This document shows, one piece after another, positions 45,481-59,080 of a DNA stretch of 64,000 nt. Numbering within the stretch: the first letter of the stretch is position 1; the number at the start of each line of letters is the position of its first letter. The notes below the pieces were generated by a model. The model was not told where the DNA came from, made no database searches, and saw nothing but the letters and a program-made list of their open reading frames with translations. This DNA comes from Schistocephalus solidus. Lineage: Eukaryota > Platyhelminthes > Cestoda > Diphyllobothriidea > Diphyllobothriidae. The stretch covers positions 1-64,000 of the forward strand of contig WEDG01007161.1 of NCBI GenBank assembly GCA_017591395.1, written 5' to 3'. The translations under genes were made by a program, and so were the position numbers.

Positions 45481-46689
45481 TTCTCAGTTCCCACTAGTTG
45501 CTCCTCGGATTGTCTAATAGAGAACGAACATTCTACTCTGGTAGAGTGAACGGACTCACCCAAGCAGCCTATGGGGTATGGCAGGGATGGCAGGGCAATA
45601 GGGACGAGGGCTGTTATTTGTGTGAATGTTTCGACCTCGAATGATACATCTGCAAGCCACAGTTGGGCTGCAAAGGACGTGATCGCAGCATTTGTTTAGG
45701 GCACCTATTTAGCCCATCCTCTGTGAGGATGTAACCAGTGATGCTCCAAAATAAGGCTGCTAAGACATCCCAGACGGCTGCCAAACCCCACTACTGGTCG
45801 TGGTTCAGTTTAGTGGAAGAGCGACCCGTGTTATCCTGTGTCGCCTACAGGATTGCATGTTACCCTCTCCGTAATACTTTTGAAGTGGGGGTGTGAAAGG
45901 GCAAAATTACCGGTTGTTGGGCCACACAGGGCACCGAATACCCTCAGCTAGTTTAGCCCGCCAGTAAAGACGATCACTGGGCTGTGGCCGCTAGGCGAAG
46001 AATAACTTCGAAAAGCCACAGGTGAGAGTCGGGCGCCAGTTGATGGCCACCAAGAGCAATCATCATCTACGCAAGGCAAGTGGGGCGAGCTAATGCTACC
46101 TGTATTTTGAGTCCCCTAAATGGACACCCTACACCCTCCCATCCATTTAATTTCTCCCCCCTATTACCACCATTCCCAGATTGTAGGTAGCTTGCTTTTT
46201 ATTTCTGACAGGCAACCAATAACTGAGATGCGTTTGTGTCTGCCAGACGAGTGCAGTTGTAGTGAGAGATGTTTACCCAGGACCGACCTTATTCTAACTT
46301 TTGAAGGTCATCCTGTCCACCTTTGGCAGAAGTTACCCGGTAATTTTTTTGGCACATAATGATGAAAAATTTAAAGTAAGATCTAGGAACATGCCTTCTT
46401 TACGTTAAAACTCAGTTGGCTCTTACTAAAAGGATTGATAAACCAAAAATTACCTCCAACGATGGATTCGTAAGCACATTCGGCAGGTCACCTGTATTAT
46501 ACTCTTTTATTTAACGATTTCCAAAATTCGTCTGGGAACAAAGTAGGATGGAAAGGCAGACCTCTGGTGGGGAAATAAAGAAAGATATATAAAATATATT
46601 ACTTTTGTCGTCCTTTATATGTTGGAAAGAATTTGGCCTAAGGATTTTACAGATATACTCCAAGTATCTTACCATCTTCATTCGTATAA
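45481..46689. other. intergenic, nothing recognised
   Basis: An 79-codon ORF at 46120-46359 has no domain. Sequence near 46640-46690 may be the eroded beginning of the RT that follows. Confidence 0.35.
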
Positions 46690-47556
46690 TCCGGCAAGCG
46701 GAAATCTACTGTCTTTCCAAACAACTGCGATATTCTTCAAGGTGCCAACTTATCCCCTCACCTCTTCTCCCTTCATACTGATGATTTGAGATCACCAAAC
46801 GACTGTCTGTACATCAAATATGCCGACGACATGGTTTTTGGTCATCCTCTAGAAAATCAGACACATCTCCAGTGTCTGAAGGATGGCCTCAACCATGTTT
46901 CAGCCTGGTCGTCAGATAATGGTCTTCAACTCAACCATGAGAAGTCTTTCCAATGTTTTTTTTCACCTGCGACCATCCCCTACTTCTCAATACTCAGCCG
47001 TCCTTCCCAACGAGGTATCCTTTTTCGGTACCTTGGCGTTACTCTGACATCGCATCTTTCATTCTCCCAACATATTGATACTCTTTTTGCAAAAATTCGT
47101 AAACTTCTATATTATATTCACCGTTTACGTTCCTATCACACACCTCAGGCCCTTATCTGGCGATTTATAGAGGCATGTGTTCTTCCCCTAATCCTTTATT
47201 GCTCTCCCGTGATTTTTTCAACTTTGCTTAAAAAGGATTTTTTGATTTTAAAACGTATTCTTCGAATGCTCTCTTCTGCTGCTGGTGTTTCTTATACTGT
47301 TTGAGTGGATTTGATACCAAAACGGCACTTTACGATAGTCAAACAATTTGCTGGGCGAATCCTTGATGACGTAACCCATCCCCTCCACTATGAGCTGATT
47401 GCTGTGAAGTCTTCGCGTCCGATGCGCCGAGGCTTTTGCCATAAAACCGTCCGTACAACAGCATAACAGCGCTCCGTTTTGCTATTTCTAGCACGCTACC
47501 TTACGTGTGAAGAGACTGAAATAAAAAAGCTGAGACTGGAACTGTCTCCCCACTAG
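46690..47556 (+). pseudogene. CR1/Jockey-like LINE RT, C-terminal half
   Basis: From about 46733 the frame reads LQGANLSPHLFSLHTDDL (normally PQG), then CLYIKYADDMVFGHP (46806-46850, active site YADD intact), GLQLNHEKSFQCFF, FRYLGVTLTSHLSFSQHI and LIWRFIEACVLPLILY. An open frame runs to 47304. After a stop and a frameshift the tail VKQFAGRILDDVTHPLHYEL and SSRPMRRGFCHKTVRTTA continues to about 47530. The N-terminal RT and the endonuclease are missing. It is one of the less decayed elements here. Confidence 0.88.
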
Positions 47557-48540
47557 ATGTCCATTTTTGACTCTTTGATTCTTGCATATTATGTTAACTT
47601 ATCCTATTATCTTAGTGAATGGAGCCATTTATATTTTTGCTGAAAATTTTGGATGATACTTCAAAATAAAGCGTATTCCTCTCTCTCTAATAGTTTTTGA
47701 TTGCTTTACGTTTTATAATAAATACGAAATATATAAAATGGTTCCTTACGAGAGGAATGTCGATAGCATTAATGTTGTTATTTATAAATATAGAAAAATA
47801 TCTGCTTGCAGCTTTTAGTTGCAGGGTAACTGCGATTCATTTAATTAGTGAAGGTACATTTGATTACCTAATACTTACTTAATAAAGTAGCATTGTGCGG
47901 AAAATCTACGTCTTCGATCGTAATGTTTGCAGATAGTGCGTCGGAATTCAGGTCTCTGAGTGTTTAATGCGTGCATTTGGTATCGCTATAGTGAAAGTCT
48001 ACGGGGATCGTTGGACGTCTGCGGGAGGTTGAGTTTTGATTATGTAAAGCTTTATGGTCCACTATACATTTAACCAAGCGTTCATGGTGGGATGTATTGT
48101 CACCTTCGATTTCGGGACTGTTTAACACCTAATTCCTCTCGCTTCCTAAAATAAAACGTCACGGAGTACTCTAGTGTGCTTCATTAAAAGAACGGACGAC
48201 GAGGAAGGCCATATGTTGACCAAAACGAGGCCTTCCGATTGGTTCTCATGCCGGAGAAACGGCAGCGTTAAACTAATTTCAAGCAGCCTAAATACCGAGG
48301 CAAAGGTATGCAGTCCTCTGGACCACGTACTAAAACTGGCCTTGTCCACGTAGAGTCTAGTCTTTTTTTACTTTAAATAAACTTGGAATTTGGTTGTTTT
48401 TCCTTTATTCTTTATATTGCGTTTTATGGGGATTTGTCATTCACTCGTTTCCTCGATTTTTTTTTTTCATCGAAAGCGTAATGTACAGCTGTTTTCTGCC
48501 TCTAAGACTGAAGAAACTGAAAATTTGAAGTTGACCAAAG
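47557..48540. other. intergenic, nothing recognised
   Basis: AT-rich 3' flank of the LINE, then unique-looking sequence. A T run ends at 48469. Confidence 0.35.
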
Positions 48541-48745
48541 GAACAAACTGGTTCTGTTGCTGACGTTTCGAAGAACTTGATCGTCGCTTCATTTTCAAAG
48601 CTTTAATTTCAAAAATCCAGGAAAATTTTGAATGGCTGGCCGAGCTAGTTAGTCTTGTCCTGATCAATTATTTCAGCACTAAACGCTTTGAAAATGGACA
48701 GCCAATCACGTTCTTCGAAACGTCAGCACAAAGAGAAAACTGCTT
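48541..48745. repeat. inverted repeat, ~63-bp arms, Penelope-like block
   Basis: Arms 48541-48603 and 48683-48745 are inverted copies. The block 'gttcttcgaaacgtcagca' in the right arm has an exact inverted partner in the left arm, and 'gctttgaaaatg' also matches. The 'cgaaacgtcagc' part resembles the 3' side of the hammerhead motifs elsewhere in the window, but no CTGATGA is present. Confidence 0.65.
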
Positions 48746-51700
48746 CGCTAAGCACCTCTAATTTCTTGAGTATCGCCCCAGAACCCTCACCTACTCGAGT
48801 CTGAACAAAAGAAACCCAGAGTAAAATGTTTATGTAGTCAGTGATATTTAATTCCCTTTGTCAGGCTCTAAAATGCTGTGAGCATGTAAGGCTTCGTAAT
48901 AATCCTACTTCAGCTCTTATGCATTTACCTAGTCAAGTGTATCTAACTAGTGTTAGGAGAGGGTTTCAATATTATATTAATTTTGTTAACCACGCAGCTT
49001 GCCACGTTAATTGTTGCACTGTGATAAGAGCAGCAATGTTAAAAATGATAATGTTGCCCAGAGTCTGTATAAAATTCGAAACGAGCAAATCGACAATTTC
49101 AAATTGATCGAAAATCATGTTCTATGCACTTGCTTACCATCATAAATTATTATCAAGATGAGTCACAAAAATAGAGTGGGTAGGTATCCCACCATATGAA
49201 AAGTGGTATCGCGCTACATTCTAGGACGGTACCTACCCACATTCCCTAAGCCTAACACAAAAAGTACTCTAACCACAACTTTATCCCCTGTAGAATTTAG
49301 CGCCTGGCATACGGCGGGGCAAATATTCCCGTGCCCATCATAGAAAGATTGGATTAAACGTGCACAGCGTTACACGCTACGTCACTGCTGGCCTTTTTCT
49401 ACTGGCATTCGTTCAGATTAAGAACTCGATACCATTCAGAACAGACACCTATCAATGTATCTCAGCTGTCACACGTACTATGTGGCACAGCACTGTGCTG
49501 AGAAAACGTTGATCACCACCTCTAGTCTCCTTGCGTTGGTCGGTATCACTGCTTAATTTGTAATCGTTGGTTGCTACGTGAAGGCCTGAGATTGCTTTCG
49601 ACTGAACTATTAACGCAAAACTATATCACATATCTCTCATACATCACAGCCCGCTCCTTTCCTTCATTTTCTTACTATGCACCTACTACCCGAAAGGTAC
49701 GTCCAACTTCTCTATATCCTCAACCTCCTCCTCTTCCTCGAACGTGCATTACTCATCTACTTGCTAAGCATATAAACGGTCGTGATAACAGCATCAAGTT
49801 TCTCATGGGCTGAAAACTAAATACAGCTGTTCGACGAAGACAAAACAACATAACTGGCTGTACTAATCTCCCTTATCTCTTATTTCTCTACCAGTTGTTT
49901 GTAGCACAAAAGTGCCTTATTACAAAGTGTTTTCTTCAAACTCAGTTAGAATGTAACAACCCACAGTTTTGACAGAGTTGTTTAAATAGACTCGGAGCAC
50001 TTTCGCGCGGATACCGGATGGGAATAGGGTAATAGATGGTCTGTGAAGATGGCCGGTGTTCCTTCCCTCCCTACCGCTGACGTCTGCCCTCGTTACCGTT
50101 ATCGTACCGCTCGCAGACCCCTGACCGTCAGCATCTCCACGACCCTCACCCGCATTTGCCAACAGCGTTGCATTCCCCACCGGTATCTAACTGATCATTC
50201 GTGACCACCTCCCATGCCAAACGGATCGAATGTACAGGTCCCAGTACTTGTTTTTATCTTTATACTCCCCTTTTATTGTCTAAAGTTGTTACTATTAACA
50301 TTGACGCCTCACGTTTAAGACTGATTTTATCCTTCTATCTATACATGTGTGCCTGATGAAGTGCTTAAAGATTCTGCCAACGTTATATGGCTAAAGCTGT
50401 TACTAGTGATGTACTCCAAAGTGTGTGCTATCCTCGACATCCTCGGACGCTACAAGGAGGTGTATATCCGGAAGCATCCTTAAAATTAGCGGAGCTTGGA
50501 GGGGCGCATTAAAGCTGAATTTTACAGTCTTAATTTAGTAAGAAAGTCATTGGGAGAGTTTTTATCGTAAAATTTGTTTATCCACAGTTTGGGGAAGTGA
50601 CATTTTAATGTTCTGCAGGATTAGGCACTTTAAAGCATCCTTCGATAATTGAATTTTCGCTGCTGCTACACACTAAATTGACCGAATAACCCCCGCAGTG
50701 ACAATTCTTGGAGACCTGTTAATTCATAGGACACGTTTTCTAAAAATAATGTGTTTCCAAAAAGAAGCACGCAGCCCCACCTACAGTCTCAATTTGAAGC
50801 CATGTCGCTACTTGCCTCAGCAGTAGAATGGAGCAAAATAAAGCTGTTTAGGTGAAAACGTGTGCAAATGAATGTAATTTTTTCGCTCACTTGTCGGTCC
50901 GTCGTGAAAGCATTGTTCGCGAAGTTTATGAGAGTTTAGCAGCGTAGGCATTTTATAGATGAAACGTGAAATTATCCAGTCATCATTAAAAACTACCCGA
51001 AAACATATCAGATCATTTTTGGCCAAGAAGACTGCTAACGAATACAGACACTGAGTATACTGTGTTGAGTAGTGACTGTGAAAACATCTCACGGTTCTTT
51101 AGAGGGTCTTGTTTATTATGGTGTCCTGAACCTCCTCCTCCTTCTTCTTTTTAATCTTTTCCTTACACTCCTAATCATCGGGCTTTTTTCTCCCCAGCCT
51201 GTCACGCATATTCTACCTCTTTGTAGGCACCCTGTCATCCTATTGAATCTCCCCTTGCTTCTCATTTTCTTTTCCGAAATTTCCCCATACAAATTTTCTC
51301 AGTGTAACTTCCGATCATCCTCCAGTTATCTTTTTCCCCATCGATCCCCCGCTCATCCTCTCCCTTCTTCTTTTTCCTGCTCTTCCTCCTCCTGCTTCTC
51401 CTGCTGCTGCAGCTCCTTCATATCCTCGTTCTTTTTCTTCACCTCCTTCAAAGACAATGTAATCTGGATCACTTAATTGATCAACAAACCTTTGGCTGAT
51501 CACATAGCGACCAGAGATGCGCAGACAATAAAAGATACCCATTAGTTAGAAAATACATGCATTGATGTAAGGAATAGGAATCTGCTAGTGTAAGGAACCT
51601 GGGAAAATATTTTCCGGATGTCTTAAAATGTCTTCGAACATTTGAAGTTTATGATTAAGAGGAGCAAATGTAACCGATCGCATAAACTAAGCTTTTTGGG

Positions 51701-54700
51701 GGCACGGGCTTTGTGTCTGTTGTCATGCTAGGCAAAGCCAACTTGCGAATATTCTACTTCAGGGAGAGTACTCGATTTTCGTTAGCCCGTGAGGCAGAGG
51801 ATAACTGCACCTTACGCTGTGGATGAAAAATCAATCGAGAAAACTTCAAACTTGAATAAAATATTCCATGAAAACGTAATGGATGTTTAAGAGTGTCAAA
51901 AACACGAACCGACCTTTAAAGGGAAAAAAATATCCCTAATAAAAGTCACTTGAAAAGACCTGGCACATCTACCTTACACTTTTCATGTTAGCGAATGAAG
52001 ATTAGAAGGTGAATAAACGCACGTAAAATAACCAAAAGTAATTAAAGATTTGGAATATTTGGTTACTATTGACATTTAATTTCTATAAATACTGACTGTT
52101 GACTACCCAAAATAGAATAATGAAGTACATTGTTTGTATATGAGGTGAACCAGCAGGAGCCGACCAGGTCCTTTTATGAGTAGTCGGTTATGTTTGCAGT
52201 CAAAAACACTGCAAGGCATAAATACGGCTTTAGTTTGTGTGAAAGGCAAATACGCGATACTTTTGTCCGTCGAACTACTATGATCGAAACGAAAAACACT
52301 ACTTATTGCCACTGATTATGAAGAACAATGATCAGATCACACGAAAAACTGTCAGACAAACTTTTATATCGATTAGGGTTGTATATCTGGTTAGACTAAC
52401 GTAAACGGATAAGTATATTACAAATTACCTTTTTCAAGAAGGCTACATAAGATGTTGATGAACAAAAATAGTGGTTTTTGTCCGTTATCTTCGCAGCTTA
52501 TCCGAACCTCGTAACATCGAACCGTTTAATTGCTATGACTCCGTTACCAATGGTAACGAACGGTGTGAAGAGCATCAGGGCGCTTACGCATCTACGTATC
52601 GATTACGCGTGCCAGTGCATTCGACTGGGTTTGACGACATTATCTCAAATTGCGCTTCTCCTCGGCTCAGTGAAAAAGCCACCTGCACGACGCACCAATG
52701 TCCCGCCTCGTGTCAAGCGCAATTGATTATATCTCGCCAGGTGCGCAGGATTTTGAGGGTGAACACTAAAAAATACCACAAACTGAAGAATTTAAAAACA
52801 TGGAAAGCAAGGGAATTTCGTATGTTAATGTGTTCTCGCAAAGCGTATGTTACATCAAAATTATTACAAGACTTTGATGCAGTTTATAGTAACTACCAGA
52901 ATAGTAACCACCACGGAATAGTGCAATTCAAGCATCCAGTACTGTACAGGCCTGTTGAAGCAATTTAGGAAAACTTTTAACGGGTTATATGGAGAGCATT
53001 GCATGGTCTATACACTTGCACAAATATGTTCTTAACCACGGACCGCTGAACTCCTTCTCTTCTTCCCCGTTTGAATGATACCTAGGTCGCTATAAAAGGT
53101 TTATAAGGATGACACGTTGTCGATTTAAGAAAATTGGGCGGAGACTTCGCGAGGGACTACTAAAGGAGGCAATTAGGAAACCCGCGAGGGCTAACTTTTG
53201 CTTAAACAGCACTGCGGGGCCATCGTCATTAACTATAGTTTCCTTTTTTTGTTCAAAAGGCGACTGACGAGATTATTCCCTAGCAAAGGCGTTGTCTTCT
53301 TTTGCGTAAAAGACCAATTCGTATACGGTAGTGGTGTGCACGTTAGCGACCCCTTACATTATAATCTCTCTGTTTCCCTATTTTATTGTAAAATTGATGT
53401 CACTATGACCTCTAGCTACATCACAGTAGAGGCTGGGTTTTTCAATGGGGTTGTTCAGATTACAGAAACTGAAGCTTTTGATAGGTGTTAAGGTTTCGTT
53501 TTTGATGATACTTTTGTCGTAGCTTAAATTCTTTGGTTGCATCACTCTGACATCATTTGACAGAATTATTCGTCCAGGTCCTCCTGACATACTCCCCTCT
53601 AGTATTCCCTGTCGCTTCCGAATCCTGCAACCCGACAGTCCTTACCTATTGGTTTGCGGTTGATGCTGAGTGGGTACCACATACCCTATATTAGTAAGGT
53701 TGCCCCGTTTTATTACATGCTTTCCTATACGATTTTAGACAATTTAGACTATAGCTGTTCCAGTCAGCCAATCGTTCCAGTTTAGATAGATATTTTCAGT
53801 TAAGTACCCGGAAGGGTACTGTCCTTAGAAAAAAATAATAAAATGAAATCGCAATCGTATACAGTTGTTAAGTTATGAATAGTACGCCAGTTTCTTAACA
53901 ACGTCAAGTGACACGAATCAGTGAGTTTAAAAAAATAAATAGAAAAAGCGGACAGTGAAAAATCCTTGGTCATTTTTCGGAAAAGGTATAGTTTCTAAGG
54001 AAAAAAAAAATCCAGATAATTGGTGCCGTTTGCTGGGCGACATCAATGATGGTCTTCCGTCAGCGGCCGCGGCAGTGATTCTACGCTGCCAACGCCCCGC
54101 CGCAACTAAGAACCCGGGTTATTTATTTATGGGGGCAGAGTGGAATAACTGGTATTTTTTCCACAATTATTAACTGCTCTAACCTTAACCAACTTCCCAA
54201 ACTACACTGCGTCGCCACCCATGGTTGGGAGATCCGACCCAGTAACGATGAACTAAGACGTCAAACGGTACCTAGTCAGTATGTACTCATGCTTTAATTT
54301 CTTCAACTCGGCCAACTTTCGAGCATGGAAGGGATACTAGCCGTATTGGAGGATGCGATTCTCCGGCGGCCCTTAACCACGTGGGTTCGCAATTTTTTAA
54401 AGTAATCAGGGAGGGTGATGTCCGAGCAAGAAAGCTACGTGTGGGTGGCAAACAACCATTACAGTAAAGTAAAGCAAAATCGAGTCAGAATAAGGGGTGA
54501 GCGTTAAATATTAATTTTGGGTTTAATATCCTGGAACAATGTTTCACCTGTATCACGTTATCTCGAAGTGTCGATATCAGTGATATATTGAAAAAATGGC
54601 CAAAATCGATATCCAGTTGATGCACTTATCTCAACCTATCGATATCCACGGAATATTAACTGAATATCTACACGCTACTAGACGGGATATATAACCAATC

Positions 54701-55950
54701 CAACATCCATCCATCCTGTCACGGTCAAAACCAATAAGAATAGAGGATATAAATTTTTGCAGGCCATTTTTATATGCGAAAATTCTCTAAAAACTTGAAT
54801 TCCGCGATAAGTAAATTCGGTAGCCAAAGGATGGATCTTATTGAAATAAAACTTTTGCGTTATTGCGCCGTATCGTGAATTTTCGTTGCTGTTTCCACAA
54901 CGAGCAACTGGAAATCATATATTATTATTCGGACACGCATATCGCAAATAATCCGCAGCTCCTCACTGGTGATTAAACATATGTCAAGCTGAAATATGGA
55001 ATTTCTACTAGGGGAACAATAAGGAAAACTGTAAAAAATATATCAACAAGGAAAAGCTTCAATTTGTTTAGGTGGCATTGCGTTAAACACTACTACAATG
55101 ACAGAGAAAAAGAATTCAGAAACGGTATAAATGGCGATTCACACGTACTAAAGGATGAACGTCGGAAATACTTTACAGGGAAAATGAAAGAAGAACCCAG
55201 CACACTGCAGGTAGACACAGCCTATGAGCTGACTATAATCACCATGAGCACATGCGGCGATATCAGATCTCAAGAATTGAAATCATTGGAGGCGACAGCA
55301 CGGGTTTTGAATGGGACGCGTGTGGAATTCGAAGGTGTTTTGCAGGTGACTATCAGTTTTTGAAATAGGACTTCCCTCGTAGACATATTTGTCTCCAAGA
55401 CTCGTAACAATCTTCGCGGAAACAAAGTGACTACCAACCTAGGAATGTAGAATCGCCCGTTTGACAAAATTTGCAGCGTGGTGCACAAAACTGTAGAAGA
55501 GTGCCTTAAGAAGAGGTATATAGAATGAGCGGGGAACGCGGTCGGCTGAGGCACAAAAATGAAGCTAAGTTTGAAAGTTTTAAAGAAAAGCTGAGAAGTC
55601 CGTTTGCAGCACGGTCGTCCGTAGAAGTGGAATTGGAAAGACTACAGGCAAAAGGCTTAATCTATCCTTCCAAACTTTCAGCTTGAACGGCTCCAACCAT
55701 GGCGGTGAAGAAGCCCAACTGACAGATTCTATTGTGTGTGGATTATTCCATGGGTCTGAACCACACAGAAGAAGGTTATCATTCCCCCTTACCGAACCTA
55801 AAAGCAGATTTTTGCAAACTTTTAATGGAGGAGGCACTTTTGTAATGATCAATCTATCCAAGGTCTATCTTAAAACTTCAAGTAGACGAGAAAATGCATA
55901 AATTTCTGACCATCACTACTCACAAGGAGCTCTTCAGGTATGGAAGTTCA
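48746..55950. other. long stretch with no recognised gene
   Basis: The largest anonymous region. It holds an 11-bp inverted repeat ('gtgggtaggta' at 49176 and its complement at 49230), a pyrimidine-rich tract (about 51128-51450) and ORFs of 165 codons (52471-52968 +), 97 codons (53198-53491 +) and 99 codons (55064-55363 +) without recognised domains. Introns of an unidentified gene cannot be excluded. Confidence 0.35.
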
Positions 55951-57045
55951 ACCGTCGATTTCGACGATGTCCACCGTATGCTCCACACCAGGTAGTGCAG
56001 GTACGGTGACTTGCGCGTGAATTAGTTTTAAGTAATAGTAGCCTTGCGCTGCAGCTACCGCACTCTCTCCTCCTCCCCCACCTGAGCCCGGTGTCAAGAC
56101 ACAGTCAAGAAGACCGGAAATTGGAGAGGGCGCAGGTGGCTGGCGCGACCGGAGCCGCCCCTGGGCGTGCCACCACACCTGGCTCGGATCCCACGGAGTG
56201 GGAGTGCCATAAAGGCCACATTAAGAAGGAGCCATTGCAACCTGACTCTCAGTCCGCCAGTCAGCCACTCCACACAAAACACACATTGGGCTGACCACGA
56301 GGTCCGAGTTATCCCGTCAGTTGGCAACCTTCCAAGCCACGGATTTGAGCGCACCGTGATAGTTTCAAGCGCGTCAGATTGTTTATAGTGAGGAAAATAC
56401 GCTGAGCTATCGACCGCACTCTCTCCGCCACCCCCACAATCAGACCACTGTCCAAGCCGGTCAGTTGTCTGATGCGGAAGCAGGCGCAGCTGCTGGTGAC
56501 CTCGTCTACGTGTACTACGTACACGACCTGGCCAACCAAACACAAGCACCAGGATTTCACACAACAGGGGGTTGAACGGCTTACATCTCACGTGTGTGAG
56601 ATAGCCAGAGGTCACGTTAAGAAGGAGCCATCGCAGCCTGACTCTCAGACCACCAGTCAGCCACTCCACACAACACATATTGGACTAACTGCGAAGTCTG
56701 AGTGTAATTGTCAGTTGGCAACCTTCCAACCGCGGCGGTTAACGTTAACCGCACACTATTCTTCTCCCCCACCTGAGCCCGGTCTCATGACACAGTCAAG
56801 AAGACTGGAGATGGGAGAGGGCGCAGGTGGCTGGTGCGGCCGGAGCCGCCCCTGGGGCGTACCACCACACCTGGCTCGGATCCCACAAAGTGGGAGTGCC
56901 ATAAAGACCACATTAAGAAGGAGCCATTGCAGCCTGACTCTCAGTCCGCCAGTCAACCACTCCACACAAAACACACATTGGGCTGGCCACGCGGTTCGAG
57001 TTATCCCGTCAGTTGGCAACCTTCCAAGCCACGGCTTTTAGCGCA
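55951..57045 (+). repeat. RepA array, three adjacent units
   Basis: Unit 1 (55951-56399) contains all RepA blocks. Unit 2 (56400-56747) is a divergent version with a palindromic 'gtgtactacgtacac' near 56509. Unit 3 (56748-57045) is nearly identical to 56069-56345 of unit 1. Shared landmarks are 'gaaggagccat', 'cctgactctcag', 'cagtcagccactccacaca' and 'gtcagttggcaaccttcca'. Other copies lie at 2575, 7125 (-), 41400 and 62925 (-). Long ORFs through the array on both strands are repeat artefacts. The nature of RepA is unknown; no RT, tRNA boxes or transposase can be seen. Confidence 0.85.
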
Positions 57046-57156
57046 CTGAGCAGCCAACCGCCCGAAGAAACACTTCAATAGCTGAAACCAAATGCAGGAG
57101 TATCCCCAGCACTATCAAAGTTAGTGTGAGAAGCGAGAGACGGTGTACGTAAAGAT

Positions 57157-57368
57157 CTACAGAACCACTGATGCCCCATGACCTGAGGGTGTGATCTGAA
57201 AAGACCGAGACGTAGTTTTATAGGTTGAAATCCCGGGGGTATAATTAGAAGGCATGCCAATCAGCTGAGGCGTAAAGCGGTCTGGGACGCCAAACTGCTG
57301 CTTGATATATTCTGTGACATGTTTTGGGGCTCCAACTGCCAATGAGGAGCTTGAAGTACCTCCACTGG
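57157..57368 (-). CDS. possible terminal exon, protein not identified
   Basis: After an acceptor-like 'cttttatgaatag' the minus strand is open for 69 codons: SGGTSSSSLAVG, APKHVTEYIKQQFGVPDRFT, PQLIGMPSNYTPGISTYKTT and SRSFQITPSGHGASVVL, then TAG. The composition looks like a genuine Ser/Thr-rich protein tail. A second frame continues past the stop with RSLRTPSLASHTNFDSAGDT to a stop at 57075, so a frameshift is possible. I do not recognise the family, and upstream exons were not found. Confidence 0.35.
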
Positions 57369-58739
57369 CTATTCATAAAAGTTCAAGAGGAACAAAACCC
57401 AGTAAACGACTCATTGAAAACTCTAGAAGGAAGAAATATTAGGTCAAACAGTCAACAGCGGGAGGCGTCATAGAGAATGCCTGTAGATGAGAACGAACTA
57501 AATCCGCACGGAAATACAAACAATGCACCCTACCCAGTTGAGAAGAACACCAAACACCAAATGACTATCCTGGACTTTCGAAGGTGCCTCACCCGCATGA
57601 ATCCGTTCAATACGTGCACACAGAGACATGCGCACGAAAGGCAGAAAGGAGGCCTTGCCTCGTCTTATTATGAAAAAGGCTTTTCCCCCAAACCACCTTA
57701 AGCTTTTTTTGGGGATATACACATGATTTCACAGAACTTCATTTTTATGTCTCTTACGTATCTAGTTCTGAGACAGCTAATATATTAGTTTTCAGCAACC
57801 AGGAGCAGTTATAGTTTCGATGGAAATGTATCAGTGCCAACAGACTTTCAAGAACATTTTTATGTTGTTGTGCTTGTCCCAAAGTTTTTGACAAAACTTA
57901 TTTGTAATTTAAGCAGACGGGCTGTTTTAAGGCTTGCGTTTACCTTTCAATTCCGATAAAAATGAGGTACAGTTAACTTGACTCAGGGAAGTTCTTTACC
58001 TGGTAACATACAAGAGTGTTCAGATGAATTTGAAGTGTTCACCGTAAATAAGGAAGTTTCAAGAGCATGACCGGCTCTCCAGCTCATAAACACAAACGTC
58101 AAATTCACCCACAAATTCTTTATGGCCTCCCTCGTGGTGGGTGTGTCCGTCCTAAGGACTAGGTTTAAATGGAATAGAAGAGGGCATGATCCATTTCTAA
58201 AGAAAGTTTATCTTTTAATTTTCGCAGAAATATTTATCCAAATGGTAAGTATTGCAAATTGGATAGCCTGTGTCAAGCTTAAGAAACAATAATACGATAC
58301 AAATATTTCCCGATATTTATCCTCGAGGAGTGGGTGGCCTGTTTAAATACTAAATCTTCACACTGCTGTTTGGTGAGTGTGAAGGGGTAACAAACAGAGT
58401 AATAAGTAGGTGGTATGTAAAAGTTTGTCTCGTCCATCCAATTCCCTCGAAATAAATGGCAGAAAATATTGTGCTTGTAACGTTGTGCTCCCATCTTGAT
58501 CAACCACTCTTCTAGCGCTTTACAAAGGACAAAAATCAGCTACAATTTTAATGCTGCCTGCTAACTAAAGTCTCAGTGTACTTTTTGCTGCAATTGTAAA
58601 CATTAAATAGTTGGCATACTTACAGATCGACTCGGTACTTTCCGAGGATTTGTTGACCAAGGAGTTTTCCAAGGAAAGTAACGAAATATTGTGTTACTTC
58701 TTTATCGTACTCTATGATATTCAGTCTGTAGAAAACGTG
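57369..58739. other. intergenic, nothing recognised
   Basis: A plus-strand frame at 57477-57701 (LNPHGNTNNAPYPVEKNTKH) and a minus-strand one at 57498-57722 overlap; neither is identified. Confidence 0.35.
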
Positions 58740-59080
58740 TAGTACAAACGAGGATTAAAACTGCGCAAGTTCTCCTTCTCTGTCAGAGTGGTTTAACCAT
58801 GGAATGCCCTCCCTGAAGACGTTGTGATGTCACCATCACTGGAAAGCTTTAAAAGGAACCTTGACAGCTTTTATGTTCCAAAACGAGCCTGAGCGATGAG
58901 GAATTTATCTTAACCCTCGAGAGTCGTGCACCACGTGTCATATTTTATGACCGCCTTTTGTACCTTTGCAACGCACACGGTTTCTCTGTATACCGCACTT
59001 AATTTTACGTTATAAATAGGGTACTCAAAGGCCCATGCCTATTTCCCTCAATAAATTGAATTGAATTAAATTGAACTAAG
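58740..59080 (+). pseudogene. CR1-like LINE 3' end with short-repeat tail
   Basis: PWNALPEDVVMSPSLESF and KRNLDSFYVPKRA followed by a stop (58798-58892) is the typical C-terminus of CR1/Jockey-like RT. About 150 bases of 3' UTR lead into 'aataaattgaattgaatt' and further TTGAA/TTAAA units (59050-59078), the kind of short tandem tail such LINEs end with. Only the 3' end inserted, as expected from 5' truncation. Confidence 0.75.

Noticed and set aside
50350..50390. 'cctgatgaagtgctt' followed by 'ccaacgtta', possible hammerhead
   Set aside because: The GAAA core is absent and stem II does not pair.
56094..57041. ORFs of 189 and 194 codons on both strands
   Set aside because: They run through the RepA units on both strands at once; similar frames recur with the repeat and show no domain.
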